A stretch of 64,000 nucleotides of DNA, from assembly GCA_954871525.1 (NCBI GenBank), contig OX940864.1, positions 6,194,001 to 6,258,000 of the forward strand. Direction: 5' to 3'. The translations under genes were made by a program, and so were the position numbers. The DNA is from Parietaria judaica (Eukaryota; Streptophyta; Magnoliopsida; Rosales; Urticaceae). Positions within the stretch are counted from its first letter, which is position 1, and each line of letters opens with the position of its first letter. Below are positions 35,774-45,935 of this stretch, piece by piece. The notes under the pieces were generated by a model. It saw only the letters and a list, made by a program, of their open reading frames with translations, was not told where the DNA came from and did not search any database.

Positions 35774-36130
35774 AATAGTAGCTTTAGAGCTGGGTTTGTT
35801 TGGCTTGCTTGGAGTTGGGCAGAATAAGAAGGAGAGAGAGAGAGCGAAATAAGACTTGACTTTGCTGAGGAGGGAGGGAGGGAGGGGTTAGGGTTAGGTC
35901 TAAGGAATCGGATGGATGATGGGTTCGGTTCTGGTAAGACAGCGTGCGCATGGGCGGTCTGTGGGACCCACGTCCCTCCAGCTTTCTCTCTCCTTTGTCT
36001 GATCATCACCACCACCACCACCCTCTCTCTCCTCTCTCCTTGAGGGCCCCAACACCCCATGTTCTCTCTCATCTCATCATGTGTATGTCTATGCAGGGGT
36101 GAATCTATATACTTGAGGCCGAGCGGGATC
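35494..36130 (-). promoter_or_regulatory. AHL upstream region with GA/CT microsatellites
   Basis: It contains a GA tract (35521-35535), a TATG-type tract (about 35588-35611) and a perfect (CT)n at 35738-35772, plus CACC repeats near 36008-36020. GA/CT-rich elements are common in plant leaders and promoters, including Polycomb- and BPC-type regulatory sites. A TATA box was not assigned. Confidence 0.4.
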
Positions 36131-37310
36131 ATCCCAGTGAGACTCCGATGATCAAGTTAATTATTTTTAATATTATTTAAAAATTAAAAACTACTCATCG
36201 TCCTAACGCTAGGCGATCATAAAGTCAAAGTCCCCGTATCAGTTTGTTTGGCATGGCAGCCATGGGAGGGAGTATAGAGCTTCATTAGTGTCTGGTTTTT
36301 CTTACGAAAGTGATAGAGAAGATGAGAGTTGGGCCCACTCGTACTTCATCTCTCCTCTCTCTCTATTTTTTGTTTACACCACTTAAGTTTGAGAAATAGA
36401 GTTTAAAATGTATTTGCGGTGCGACCAGATTGTTTTACATAATATTTTGTTCAATATTACAAAGTCACTTATATAGGTAGCTTTTTATTGTTCTTATTCA
36501 TCCACCAATTTATATGAAAATAATTTACATTCCTATTTTGCTTCTTATTTTACTGTGAAAACATTATATCATAGTTTTTTTTTAATAGTAAATGTAGCTA
36601 ATTAACTAGCTTATTTTCAAAATTAAATCAGGATAAATAATTGTATATGTATTCCTAATATTATTGAATGCGTGATATGACGAGTACCAGTTACAATTTA
36701 TAGATTTCGAGCTCTAATGAACTATACTTCAATCTAAAATTGATTTAATTATTAATTGACAAAATACATTATCCGAGTATCAAAATATCAAATATTATAG
36801 TTGATTATTTAATAATTTATAACAAATATTTCGTTTAAAAATTAAATATTAGACAATACATTGAAAAAATATAATAGTGTGATAATAATTGTTATAGTAA
36901 AAAAATCATAATTAATCAAGAAATAAAAAAATATTTACTTATTATACTTTATATATATGATCGTTCAAGACAAATACACAAGAAAAATAGAGATGAAATG
37001 ATAACTAATATTTTATTTTAAATCGTCTTCAATTACTATCCGCCCCCCCTCGTGACTATTTCTGTCTTCGTCCCTGCGTCTATATGTCTTCTAGGATCAT
37101 GAAAACCCTGCCTTTCAATCATCATCATGTCTGGTATCTTCCTTCCATCTCGTTATCGGTAAATTCGTAAAATTTGATAGATAAATGATTGATATCACTA
37201 TGGAAATAGTTATAATTAGAGATGGCCGGACAATAGTAACGAGCGTGCCTTGATGGTCCGAGTTCGAATGGTAACAAATCATACTCTGTGTCGGGATCAA
37301 TCTTGAACAT
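36131..37310. other. AT-rich intergenic DNA, no feature seen
   Basis: No gene, RNA or mobile element boundary recognised. Confidence 0.5.
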
Positions 37311-37316
37311 GTTTGA

Positions 37317-37356
37317 GTCAACCTAAGCGGGGTCAACCTAAGCGGGTCAACCTAAG
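37317..37356. repeat. 14-15-bp tandem repeat, three units
   Basis: The unit GTCAACCTAAGCGG(G) occurs at 37317, 37332 and, partly, at 37346. A possible tRNA-like motif (GAGTTCGAATGG) lies just upstream at 37259. Confidence 0.85.
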
Positions 37357-39259
37357 AAACCTGCATTTAATTGCTTATAATAATAATTAAATATTTAGCG
37401 TGGGGAAATTGATAATCGTCCGATGATCTAATTTTACCGGTCCGGATATGCTTAAACATCATTTTATACTAAGCATCGAAATGATATTTTTAGCCCTAAA
37501 AAATCTATTCATGAATAAAGTTGCACTTGGAGGAATAATTAAGTAGCTGTAGAAATCATTCAAGTCCATTAAACAAAAGTAGCTAGATTATAGCCAACAG
37601 TACACTTCTCTGTATTATTGCTCTCACTGCATTCAATTTCTCACTTATAACTCAGATATTGTGTTGTGTGCTTCTTTCAAGTACAAAAAAACAAATTAAA
37701 ATTCAAAACTCTCCCACTTTTAAAGCCTCGATCGGTTATTATCACTGTGGGAGTGTGAGTGGACCGAGAAAACAAGCGTTCTTCTTCTTCGTAACTTCTA
37801 TACTGAGAGAGAAAACATGGAAGTTGTTACAACGAACGATTAGGGGTGTTTTGGTCATTGGGCGAGGGTATTTCGGGGAGCGCAGGGGTGGGGCCCAGCC
37901 GAACAATTCGGGTCAAGAGAGTCAGGGCGTGTCTTAAGGGCGACTCTCGTTTTTATGGGCAGTTTTTATTTAGTTATTTAATATTGATTAATAATTTGAG
38001 AATGTGATTGTGTTACTGCTGTCTGTGAATGTGATGTTGAAGTTTAAGGGTGGGTCCCACAGATTTTGAACAGTAGGTCGTGAAGTCGTGGCTCTTCCCT
38101 GCTCTTTCCCCAATCTCCCCACCATACTAAACTCATGGGAGAAGTGGCCCCCGGCGGCCCGGTTTGGGTCCCGCCCCTTTCCGGTGCCGGCCGGAAATAT
38201 ATGATTTGTTATGTATATGAATCGAGATTGGATCAAGGATCTCTAAAACTTTAGATTAGACTGATTTTTTTTTATCGGTTTTCAGTATTTTTAATTTAAT
38301 TATTATATTTTTAACTTACATACTTCTATTATTCTATGTCTGAATTAAGGGTAAAATATGTCGTCTTTCGGTCTCGTGTCAAGTTCATATCATACCTTAA
38401 TAATTTTTTATTTATTGCTATTCTATATAATATAAATATTATTAAACTTTATATATTCACCGGTAAGTTGTTCGGAAAAAACCCTTTGGTGAATCAGTAG
38501 CCCGTTGACATACTCGTAAAATAAAAATTGCGATTTCTGGTCGGTATTTGAATATATATATATATATATATATGTATCCGAATTCAAAACAGTTGTTTGT
38601 AATTGTTCATGCATTTTATTTTATTAAGACCTACTAAAAAAACTAGAGTAATAAAAATTATGTGATCAACAATCACAACCGCATATTTAATCTCGGCAAT
38701 TATTAAAAACATAAATTAATGTACTAGCTATTTTTGTCTAAGCTCAATAATCAGTTTAATGACTCACTTGACAATAAAAAGTTAAGAGGGCTCAATGATA
38801 GAGCTTGTCTGCCACAAAGAGAACTACGAGAATGTCAAGTATCGAAACGACGCTAAATCGTCGTCTAATCATGAAAAACGACAATGAAAGAATATTTGTA
38901 TTTAGGTGTACGATCGAATTAAATATCAAATTTAATTACTGATTTTGTATGTGCCAAATTATCTTAGAGTCAGGGCGTGCTTGAAATTTTCGCGGCTCTA
39001 GGGGAGGAAAATTTTTAGGACCCATACTGTAATTATAAAATTTCATTTTAGTGGGAAAATATATAACTAATTGTATAATAAATAATTTCCCATTCAAATA
39101 TGACGCGTCTAGCAGTTTAAGCAGTCTGTATAATCGAGTTTCATGATTGTGCCATGATCTTTTCTGATAGATAATGTAGCAAATGTTCAACTATGTTTGT
39201 ATCATTCGCTCTCACAGCTATACTTATTTCACAAACTAATGATTTTTTCGGAAAGTGAT
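37357..39259. other. Intergenic DNA with SINE-like and hAT-like remnants
   Basis: A GC-richer stretch at 37840-38200 looks promoter-like but has no coding sequence. At about 38788-38860 the sequence GGGCTCAATGATAGAGC then CAAGTATCGAAAC resembles a degenerate tRNA-derived SINE. At about 38968-39060 AGTCAGGGCGTGCTTGAAAT resembles one end of a transposon also seen reversed at about 56740-56790. A (TA)n tract is at 38550-38570. Confidence 0.35.
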
Positions 39260-40044
39260 TGTTGAGGGCAAAAACCGACTCAAATAGTCACGACGTCACA
39301 CGTGATAACGCTGAGTTTAAAGAAGATTATCCGGCGAAAATGAGGGCCGTGTGCTTCCGTAAATATCGTATGCAAGCTAATAATCAGTTTCGGGAAATGA
39401 ACAAAGACGAGAATAGAGTAAACTCTATCTTTATGTCTTTCTTGTACAAGTGTGAGGAGAAAACAAGCACAAATTTGAATTTTCTAGTACAAAAATGGAG
39501 AGAAAAAGAGAAACATTCCTTTTTGGAGAGTATTTCAAGTGGTGGTCCTTTTTGGAAATGATTTCACCCCTCTCCACTTTGTGAATGATATCTTATACTA
39601 TTTATAGACATGGATTTGGACCTTTTAATGGGCTATGATTACAATGAATAAAAACCTTAATCATGTAGTCCCGGTGGTCCCAAAGTGCTTTGAATAGCTT
39701 TGGGCGAGCAGACCTTTATTGGCTCTTCGGGAGACATGTCCTTACATGCGAGACTTCTATACTCTTCCCCCTTGGTCTTCAAGCATCGGGTGGAGTAGGA
39801 TTTATCCTGCTTCATCAGGTGAGTTCATCTCTCTCGCTCCGATTGTGTCTTTTCGGCCGAGTCGTGTTCGCTTGGAATCGATTGACCTATCTAGTGGAAA
39901 CGCCCTTGATCCTTACATGTCTTGATTTGATAGCCACATTTCCGCTGGAGCGCTTGGGATATATATGGCTTTCCCATGTAGCGATTTGTACCACGTGTCC
40001 TTTAGGTCGAAAGTCGTGTGTTGACTTTAGACCCAAAATGAAGA
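39260..40044 (-). mobile_element. Probable solo LTR (minus orientation)
   Basis: The left end TGTTGAGGGCAAAAACC is the reverse complement of an LTR 3' end (..CCTCAACA). A TATA-like CTATTTATAG at about 39597-39606 supports minus orientation. AGTGAT flanks it at 39254-39259 and 40044-40049. The right end does not show the canonical CA, so the exact boundary is uncertain. Confidence 0.5.
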
Positions 40045-40603
40045 GTGATTGAGTAAGTAAAAAAGACATGGCTCTAAAAACTTAAAATACAAAATTGAGT
40101 CTATTGTAATTTTTTATAAGGCCAACCGCTTGGTAAACATAAAAAATAAGAATTTTTTACAAGTATTTGTCTTTTAAATTTTTAGATGTAAAATGTAAAA
40201 GAGCATTTGGCGGTGGGGACAAAGGGTACAATTTTAAACCCTCAGTAAATGCATTTTTTTTCTTTCACTTTCAATAGATAAATCATAAAACTAAGATAAC
40301 ATTTAATAAGTCAAGACTATTGATATGACTTTAATTTTAAATAAACTCAGACTTATACCTTTCCACTGCTGTTATATGATATATTATCTACCATTTTTTG
40401 GAATCGGACAGAGTTGTAACTTTTACCGGAAGGACTTTTACATGAGATTAAAGTCAAGAGAAACAACAATACATGTGTACTAAAGGTCACTGGTCAACAA
40501 AGGAGACATTAATTTCATTAATTTTTTTTATTATTACGAAACATGGCCTCTGCCCTCTGATAGGTTATACTGTTTGACATATGCTTTCAGTTATAAATTA
40601 TAT

Positions 40604-40605
<2 letters not shown>

Positions 40606-40646
<41 letters not shown>
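40606..40646. repeat. (TA)n microsatellite
   Basis: Uninterrupted TA dinucleotides of about 38 bp. Confidence 0.9.
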
Positions 40647-40648
<2 letters not shown>

Positions 40649-40724
40649 ACATGATGTAAAGCGCTGAGTCCAATTAGATTAAATCATAATTTACTGTGTT
40701 AGATAACGAAAATGGATCAAACAC

Positions 40725-42520
40725 TGTAGCGACCCAAAGCAAGATATTGGGCAGGGCACATCGTCGTTTGTTAACTTTCCCGGGCTAGAGACTTGATTTA
40801 CTGTTCTTGAGGAGTCGGGCAAGGATTCCTGGTGCCTCAGGCCGGACGGGTCCTCCGCTAACCGTTGGCCCAGAACCGGGTCCTCTGTTACTGTTGATGT
40901 GTAAATTCGTTCCAAATAAGAAACGATAAGGTCACGTTAATTAAATTTACGATCCAAATAAATAAGACCAAAATAAACATGAATAAGTAAAATATCCATG
41001 TAAATGGGCCTCTACGAAAATGGTTAGAGGCCCACCAAGGAAAAGCACAAGGACCAGATCCGAACAGATGATCTTCGGCCCAAAGCCATGCTCGACCCCG
41101 GACTGAAAGAGTCAACAAGAACCTAGGCAGAAATAGCCAAAACTCCATTCAAGGTCAACACCCCAGACAGAAAAGACGCTACAACAAAGTTCAAACCAAG
41201 TCAAGTTCAACACAACACAACTCTGGCAAGTAATGGCCCACGTGTCATCTTGGCAACAAGTCAAACACCTAATTCGGAGCCACTACTGCCACTTTCAAAT
41301 GAAGCTCCAACGGGCAGAAAAAATGGACCTATAAATACAAGAATAAGAGCACCACTACACACACGAGAGTTGAGAGATTTGTATTTTCCAAGTGTCTTCC
41401 ATATTCCCGATCAGGATCGGCTTGTGGTTCTGGTCGTTTTTATTTTCAATAAACTTACAGAGGACGTAGTCAACTACCGCATTGGGATGAACCTCTCTAA
41501 AAAACTTTCGTGTTTTTATCGCTTTTATTTTCATTTTCTTGTACTAGAGACGCAAAGATCAAGATCCATCTTATTTTCCCGTTAGTAAATTCAAATCAAA
41601 ACTCCACTAGCTTCGTGAATGTTGGGGTGAGAAATCACGTCAACAGTTACATGTTACCATAGGGCTATGAATGGACTAGGCCCGGGTTACAGGTCTTGTG
41701 ACCACTGAGAACTGGTACCCCCTAGGGAATGTCGCAGATTGACCTTCGGCGAACCAAAGCGTCGGTCCAGGCCTGGGTCCTCCGGTTTATCGCCACAGAG
41801 TCTGAATACCTCCGCTAGGGTCGGATAAGAGTTAGGGAACCACTGAGAACTAGAACCTCTATAGGGAAGGTCACATATTAGACCGGGATCTTCTCCAGGG
41901 CTCCGCTTTTGTCGGCTTATCCGTCTCTGCATCTGGGGAAAAGATGAAAACCCGAGGTCGGGGGGAGGGTATTCACCTCCGACACTAAACTTAAATGGAT
42001 TATTTAAGAGGGAGTGGGGGTTTTATAGATGTAGAGAGCGTTTTTTAATGAGTTTGAATGACTTACCGTTTGAATGAATCATGCAAGCTCCTATTTATAG
42101 GAGAGTCCAGGGGCCTATATGCAATTAAAAATCACTTTAGGGGGCCCCGACAATAAAATATTTATTTTTTGAGTCCTCGCGCCGTGGCGAGGCGCCACGA
42201 CGGCCCAGGACGCGTGCCAGGGTGCATGGGGGCGCGTGAGGTGCCCTAGCGCGCGTCCACCGCCTTTGGGGCGCGCGTGGGAGCGTGCCATAGCGCCCTT
42301 CGACCCTTTTAGGGTGCGAGAAGCGTCCCAGGGCCAAATTTTCGATCCCTGATGGCGCCTTTCCTTATTTTAATATATTATGAATTTTTGGGCTTCTCGT
42401 TTGATAAAAACGAGTCTCTGGAGGGCGTTTTGAGGTCAAGATCGATTTATTTAATAAAAAACAATTAATAAAATAATATCTTCCTTTATTAAATAGTCTT
42501 TATAAAAATACCCCGTAACA
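40725..42520 (-). mobile_element. Gypsy-type solo LTR or truncated element, host of a nested solo LTR
   Basis: On the minus strand it begins TGTTACGGGGTATTTTTATA and ends GGGTCGCTACA, ends typical of plant Gypsy LTRs. A minus-strand TATA box CTCCTATAAATAGG (about 42090-42103) fits an LTR promoter. Own sequence is about 1.04 kb once the 754-bp insert at 40892-41645 and its TSD are removed. AACACTGTAG-like sequence occurs at both outer borders, so micro-homology obscures the exact TSD. Part of it (42170-42310) is GC-rich with repeated GCGCG/CGCGTG motifs. Confidence 0.65.
40892..41645 (+). mobile_element. Solo LTR nested inside another LTR, perfect 5-bp TSD
   Basis: It starts TGTTGATGTG and ends CACGTCAACA, matching in inverse except one base. 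It is flanked by GTTAC at 40887-40891 and 41646-41650. A TATA-like CCTATAAATACAAG at about 41329 lies upstream of a typical LTR 3' part with TTTTCAATAAAC (a polyadenylation-like signal near 41444). Confidence 0.85.
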
Positions 42521-43361
42521 CTGTAGAAATATGCAATATCATGATGATTAATTCTGTATTCTATAGTACTTCACGTACTTTTATATTATATGCATAGAAT
42601 ATTTATATATAATTATTATATATTAATAACTGTAGAAAAAAAAAACACTTCAAAGATTATGTATAAAGGCATTTTTTTTGTCTAACTTATATTTGTAATA
42701 TTATAAAAAGTATAAATGTATAATTACATTTTTTTAATAGACTAGCAATATACGTCGTGAATGTACGTGTGATAAAAGTAGTGTAACAGACCATTACTTT
42801 CACTTAATTTTGTAAATATTTTATCGCAGATATTCACGTTTCATTAACTACTAAGCCTCAATCTAAAGTACTAACACTGTATATAATAATAAAAGTGGGA
42901 AATTTAAATGCGTGAATGGTTGACTTTATTATTCATTTGACGAGGAGTTTTGGATAAGTTCTATTAATATAATATTTAAATATAAATCAATTGGGTGGGG
43001 ATAGTATGTTACTCTACATTACATTCTATATTATATATACTTAAAAGTTTCAAACAAAATTATCCATATCGATGAACTTATTAATTATTTCCCCACAAAA
43101 TAAAGAATTTCAATTGATAAATAGAAACAAGTATTTTCTATGTATTTAACAAGCATGTAGAAGATTTTCTTGATTTATTTGAATCCTCCTATAGTATATA
43201 CTTCACTAATATTGATTAAAAGAGAATCTCTGACGGGGAAATTAGAGATCTAGAGGATTCCCAAGTTAATTATTTAAGGCAAATAAAACCAAAACTATGA
43301 AATATTCTTGTGAAGAAAAATAATAAGGCATATGATCTCTCTACATACATTATAATATATA
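42521..43361. other. AT-rich intergenic DNA, no feature seen
   Basis: No gene or mobile element ends recognised. Confidence 0.5.
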
Positions 43362-43788
43362 GGGTTATTACGGAAAAAAATACTCAAGTTGTTCAGGAAT
43401 AGGGCGACATAAAGCTAATTTTAAAAAACCGTGGCACAAGTATCAAAGTTCACCTTTTTTGGTGAATTGGTAGACCTCATTCATTTTTTCGTAAGATTTT
43501 TTACTATTTTTGTCAATGATGACGTCAACACAAATGAAACAAATAAACTCAAACGATAAAACCCACGAATATCAAACTAAACTTGTATGTAAACTCACAT
43601 TATTTGAACATCAACAACGCAAACTCTTATTTTTCTTCTCATTTTTTCTCACGAATTTCTAGTTTATCTCCTTAATAGCATTGTGATTTGCGTTGTTGAC
43701 GTCATCATTGACGAAAATAGTAAAAAAACTAATGAAAAAATGGATGAGGTCTACCTAACAACTTGGGTACTTTTGCCCTTAATAACCC
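43362..43788. mobile_element. Fold-back MITE, Mutator-like ends
   Basis: The left end GGGTTATTACGG and right end CCCTTAATAACCC are inverted. The inner arms pair over a long block: GTAGACCTCATTCATTTTTT at about 43470 against AAAAAATGGATGAGGTCTAC near 43735, and TCAATGATGACGTCAAC against GTTGACGTCATCATTGA. The left arm holds about 85 bp absent from the right arm. AT-rich flanks make a 9-bp TSD (7 of 9 matching) only suggestive. Confidence 0.7.
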
Positions 43789-43879
43789 ATATATATAATT
43801 ATATATATATATATACCCTAATTTTTTTTTAAATTTTTTTTTGTGAGAGATGTTTAATATGATTATATAAATTCTTACT

Positions 43880-43935
43880 CGCTAGCAGTGGCAGATCCGT
43901 GATACAAATATCAAAGGTGAAAAAATATGTTATAA
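43880..43935. repeat. Fragment resembling one end of a hAT MITE
   Basis: GCAGTGGCAGATCCGTGAT resembles the inverted form of the right end of the element at 60948-61126 (CTAGATCCGCTATTG). No partner end was found. Confidence 0.3.
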
Positions 43936-44422
43936 TTAGAGAGTTAAATACATTATAATGGTATCATAGTCTTTGGTTGAATCACATTATGATACAAAAT
44001 TGTGCACTCTCACAATTACTTGATGTCAATCTGTTGATTTATAAAACGATGTATCAAACTATTAATATAATTAGTTTTTTTGAAGGTTAATTGAAAATCA
44101 AAATCGTGACTCAAAACGAATAATATCATATCAAATTAAGTCGAAGTCATAAATTTCACAAAAGGAGAAGATTTGAAGCTTAAAACAAAAACTGAATGGA
44201 AAAATTTGCAGCTTATAGTCATCTAACTCGTTTCTAATAAATAAAAATTTTAGTTCAATTTTTCACGGCTAAAATCACGTACATTACTCTTTTGTTGTAA
44301 TTAGATGGAGTTGGCTCGTAAGTGATACGCGTCATCAAAAAATATTCACTTGTCATACGTGGACTCAATATCTCTCTTTGATGATGTGGCACGTAGCCAC
44401 ATACTATCTACTTCGTCGGTAG

Positions 44423-44761
44423 CAGAGCCGACCCGATGGGTGGCGAGTTGGGCGACCGCCTAAGGCCCCCAATATTTAAAGGCCCCATATATTATATAAC
44501 TTCAACATTAAAAAAATGAATTAGAAGAAAACTTATAAGATGAAAGAGGCCTTCTAATTAGTATTGTAAGCGATGCAACTTCAAAAACAAGAATAAGAAC
44601 ATAACTAGTAGAAAATTCAAGAAAAAAAAATGTTTCGCCGAAGAACGATAAATATTTGTATTTAAACATATTATGTTTTATCAAATATATTACTATTAAG
44701 AAATTAAAAAATGACTTGTTTTAACTTTTCTCCCAAAGCCTAAAATGTTGGGCCGGCCCTG
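44423..44761. mobile_element. hAT MITE with perfect 8-bp TSD
   Basis: The left end CAGAGCCGACCC and right end GGGCCGGCCCTG are inverted. The flanks are GTCGGTAG at 44415-44422 and 44762-44769, identical over 8 bp. The 339-bp body has no coding capacity, and its left arm reads GGCGACCGCCTAAGGCCCCC, a widespread plant hAT-end style. Confidence 0.92.
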
Positions 44762-45098
44762 GTCGGTAGCGACCTTTGTATTCCGAAATTGGACTAAGAG
44801 ACTTATCTATTAGAAACGAACTAGTTTGATAACTTTAACTACAATTCATATAAATTAAAAAAAAATAATGAAAATGGTCAAAAACCATGGGAGCAGGAAT
44901 TAAAAGCTCGCACATAATGGTGAGACAAGAGTTGGATATTTGTCTGCATGCATGCATGCTTTGTATTGAGATCAGATGCTCTCTCTCTCTCTCTCCCTCA
45001 CGTAATGCACCCTCTGTTCCAACTCACGTACACGTGCTTCCACTACTTCTTCCTCGTGATGATGTATTCTCTATTCTATTTATATTTATATATAAATA

Positions 45099-45162
<64 letters not shown>

Positions 45163-45492
45163 TTTTGGTATTTGTTTGCTTCCGATTTAAGCACACAAGC
45201 ACTACTTCCTCCCCGGATAGCAAGGAAAGTGCCTTTGAACCTAAGTCACGCCTCTCACTAGGGTTTCGTTTGCACATAAAACTAGGAATAGTGTCCGACG
45301 ACGAATAATGTGTACAATCCTTCATTTGCTTTAGTTTCGGATAAGCCATTCAAATGGGAATGTTGAATATATATATATATATACTTGAATCGTGTTGGTT
45401 GGAAACTTGGAGTCCAACAAGCGTAAAAAGTTCATTAGGGTTTTATATATTTTACTAAATTATTATAAAATTAAATATATTACAAGGTGTGA
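44762..45492. other. Intergenic DNA with an (ATT)n microsatellite
   Basis: The trinucleotide ATT repeats continuously from about 45100 to 45158. The open frames here are produced by this repeat. No gene is supported. Confidence 0.7.
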
Positions 45493-45522
45493 TTTACACC
45501 TAATCCCGCGAATGTAGGAGAG

Positions 45523-45616
45523 CACGGATATCCGTGTCTCTTTTTTTTTTTTTTTTTTTTCGGAGTCGGATTTATCCGGGTCCGCCATTTGGCAGACCCG
45601 GATAAATCCGACTCCG
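45523..45616. repeat. Subterminal palindromes, left end of hAT copy 2
   Basis: CACGGATATCCGTG (45523-45536) is a perfect 14-bp palindrome. Further in, 45561-45582 and 45595-45616 form a perfect 22-bp stem (starting CGGAGTCGGATTTATCCGGG) around a 12-nt loop, with T-runs on each side. Such repeats near hAT ends are usually transposase-binding sites; here this is inferred. Confidence 0.9.
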
Positions 45617-45935
45617 CTTTTTTTTTTTTAATTTTTTTTCGAAAATTGTGTTTTGGTCCCTGAATTATTTTAAACCGAATACTTTATATTTTTTCGGGTT
45701 TTAGGAGTTTAAATTTCAAATATCAAATTATATTTTAACGGTTTTAACGGGTTTGAAATTCAAATTTTAAATTTTAATGATGATAAACATGAAGACAAAT
45801 AATTAAATAAATAACGGGCCTCGTTAAAACCTCTCTGAGTCCCCCAAAAGGGTGCGGCTCGGGCGAGGAAAGAGCGCCCTAAGGTTTTTATTTAAATTAT
45901 AAAGCAAATACAAATGTCATACAATTACAAACCGA

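Noticed and set aside
37840..38200. GC-richer stretch that might hide a gene
   Set aside because: Open frames are short, without conserved motifs or splice structure; it reads like promoter or unassigned non-coding DNA.
38786..38860. tRNA gene candidate GGGCTCAATGATAGAGC...
   Set aside because: A-box-like and B-box-like motifs occur, but no acceptor stem or full cloverleaf can be drawn; at best a decayed SINE.
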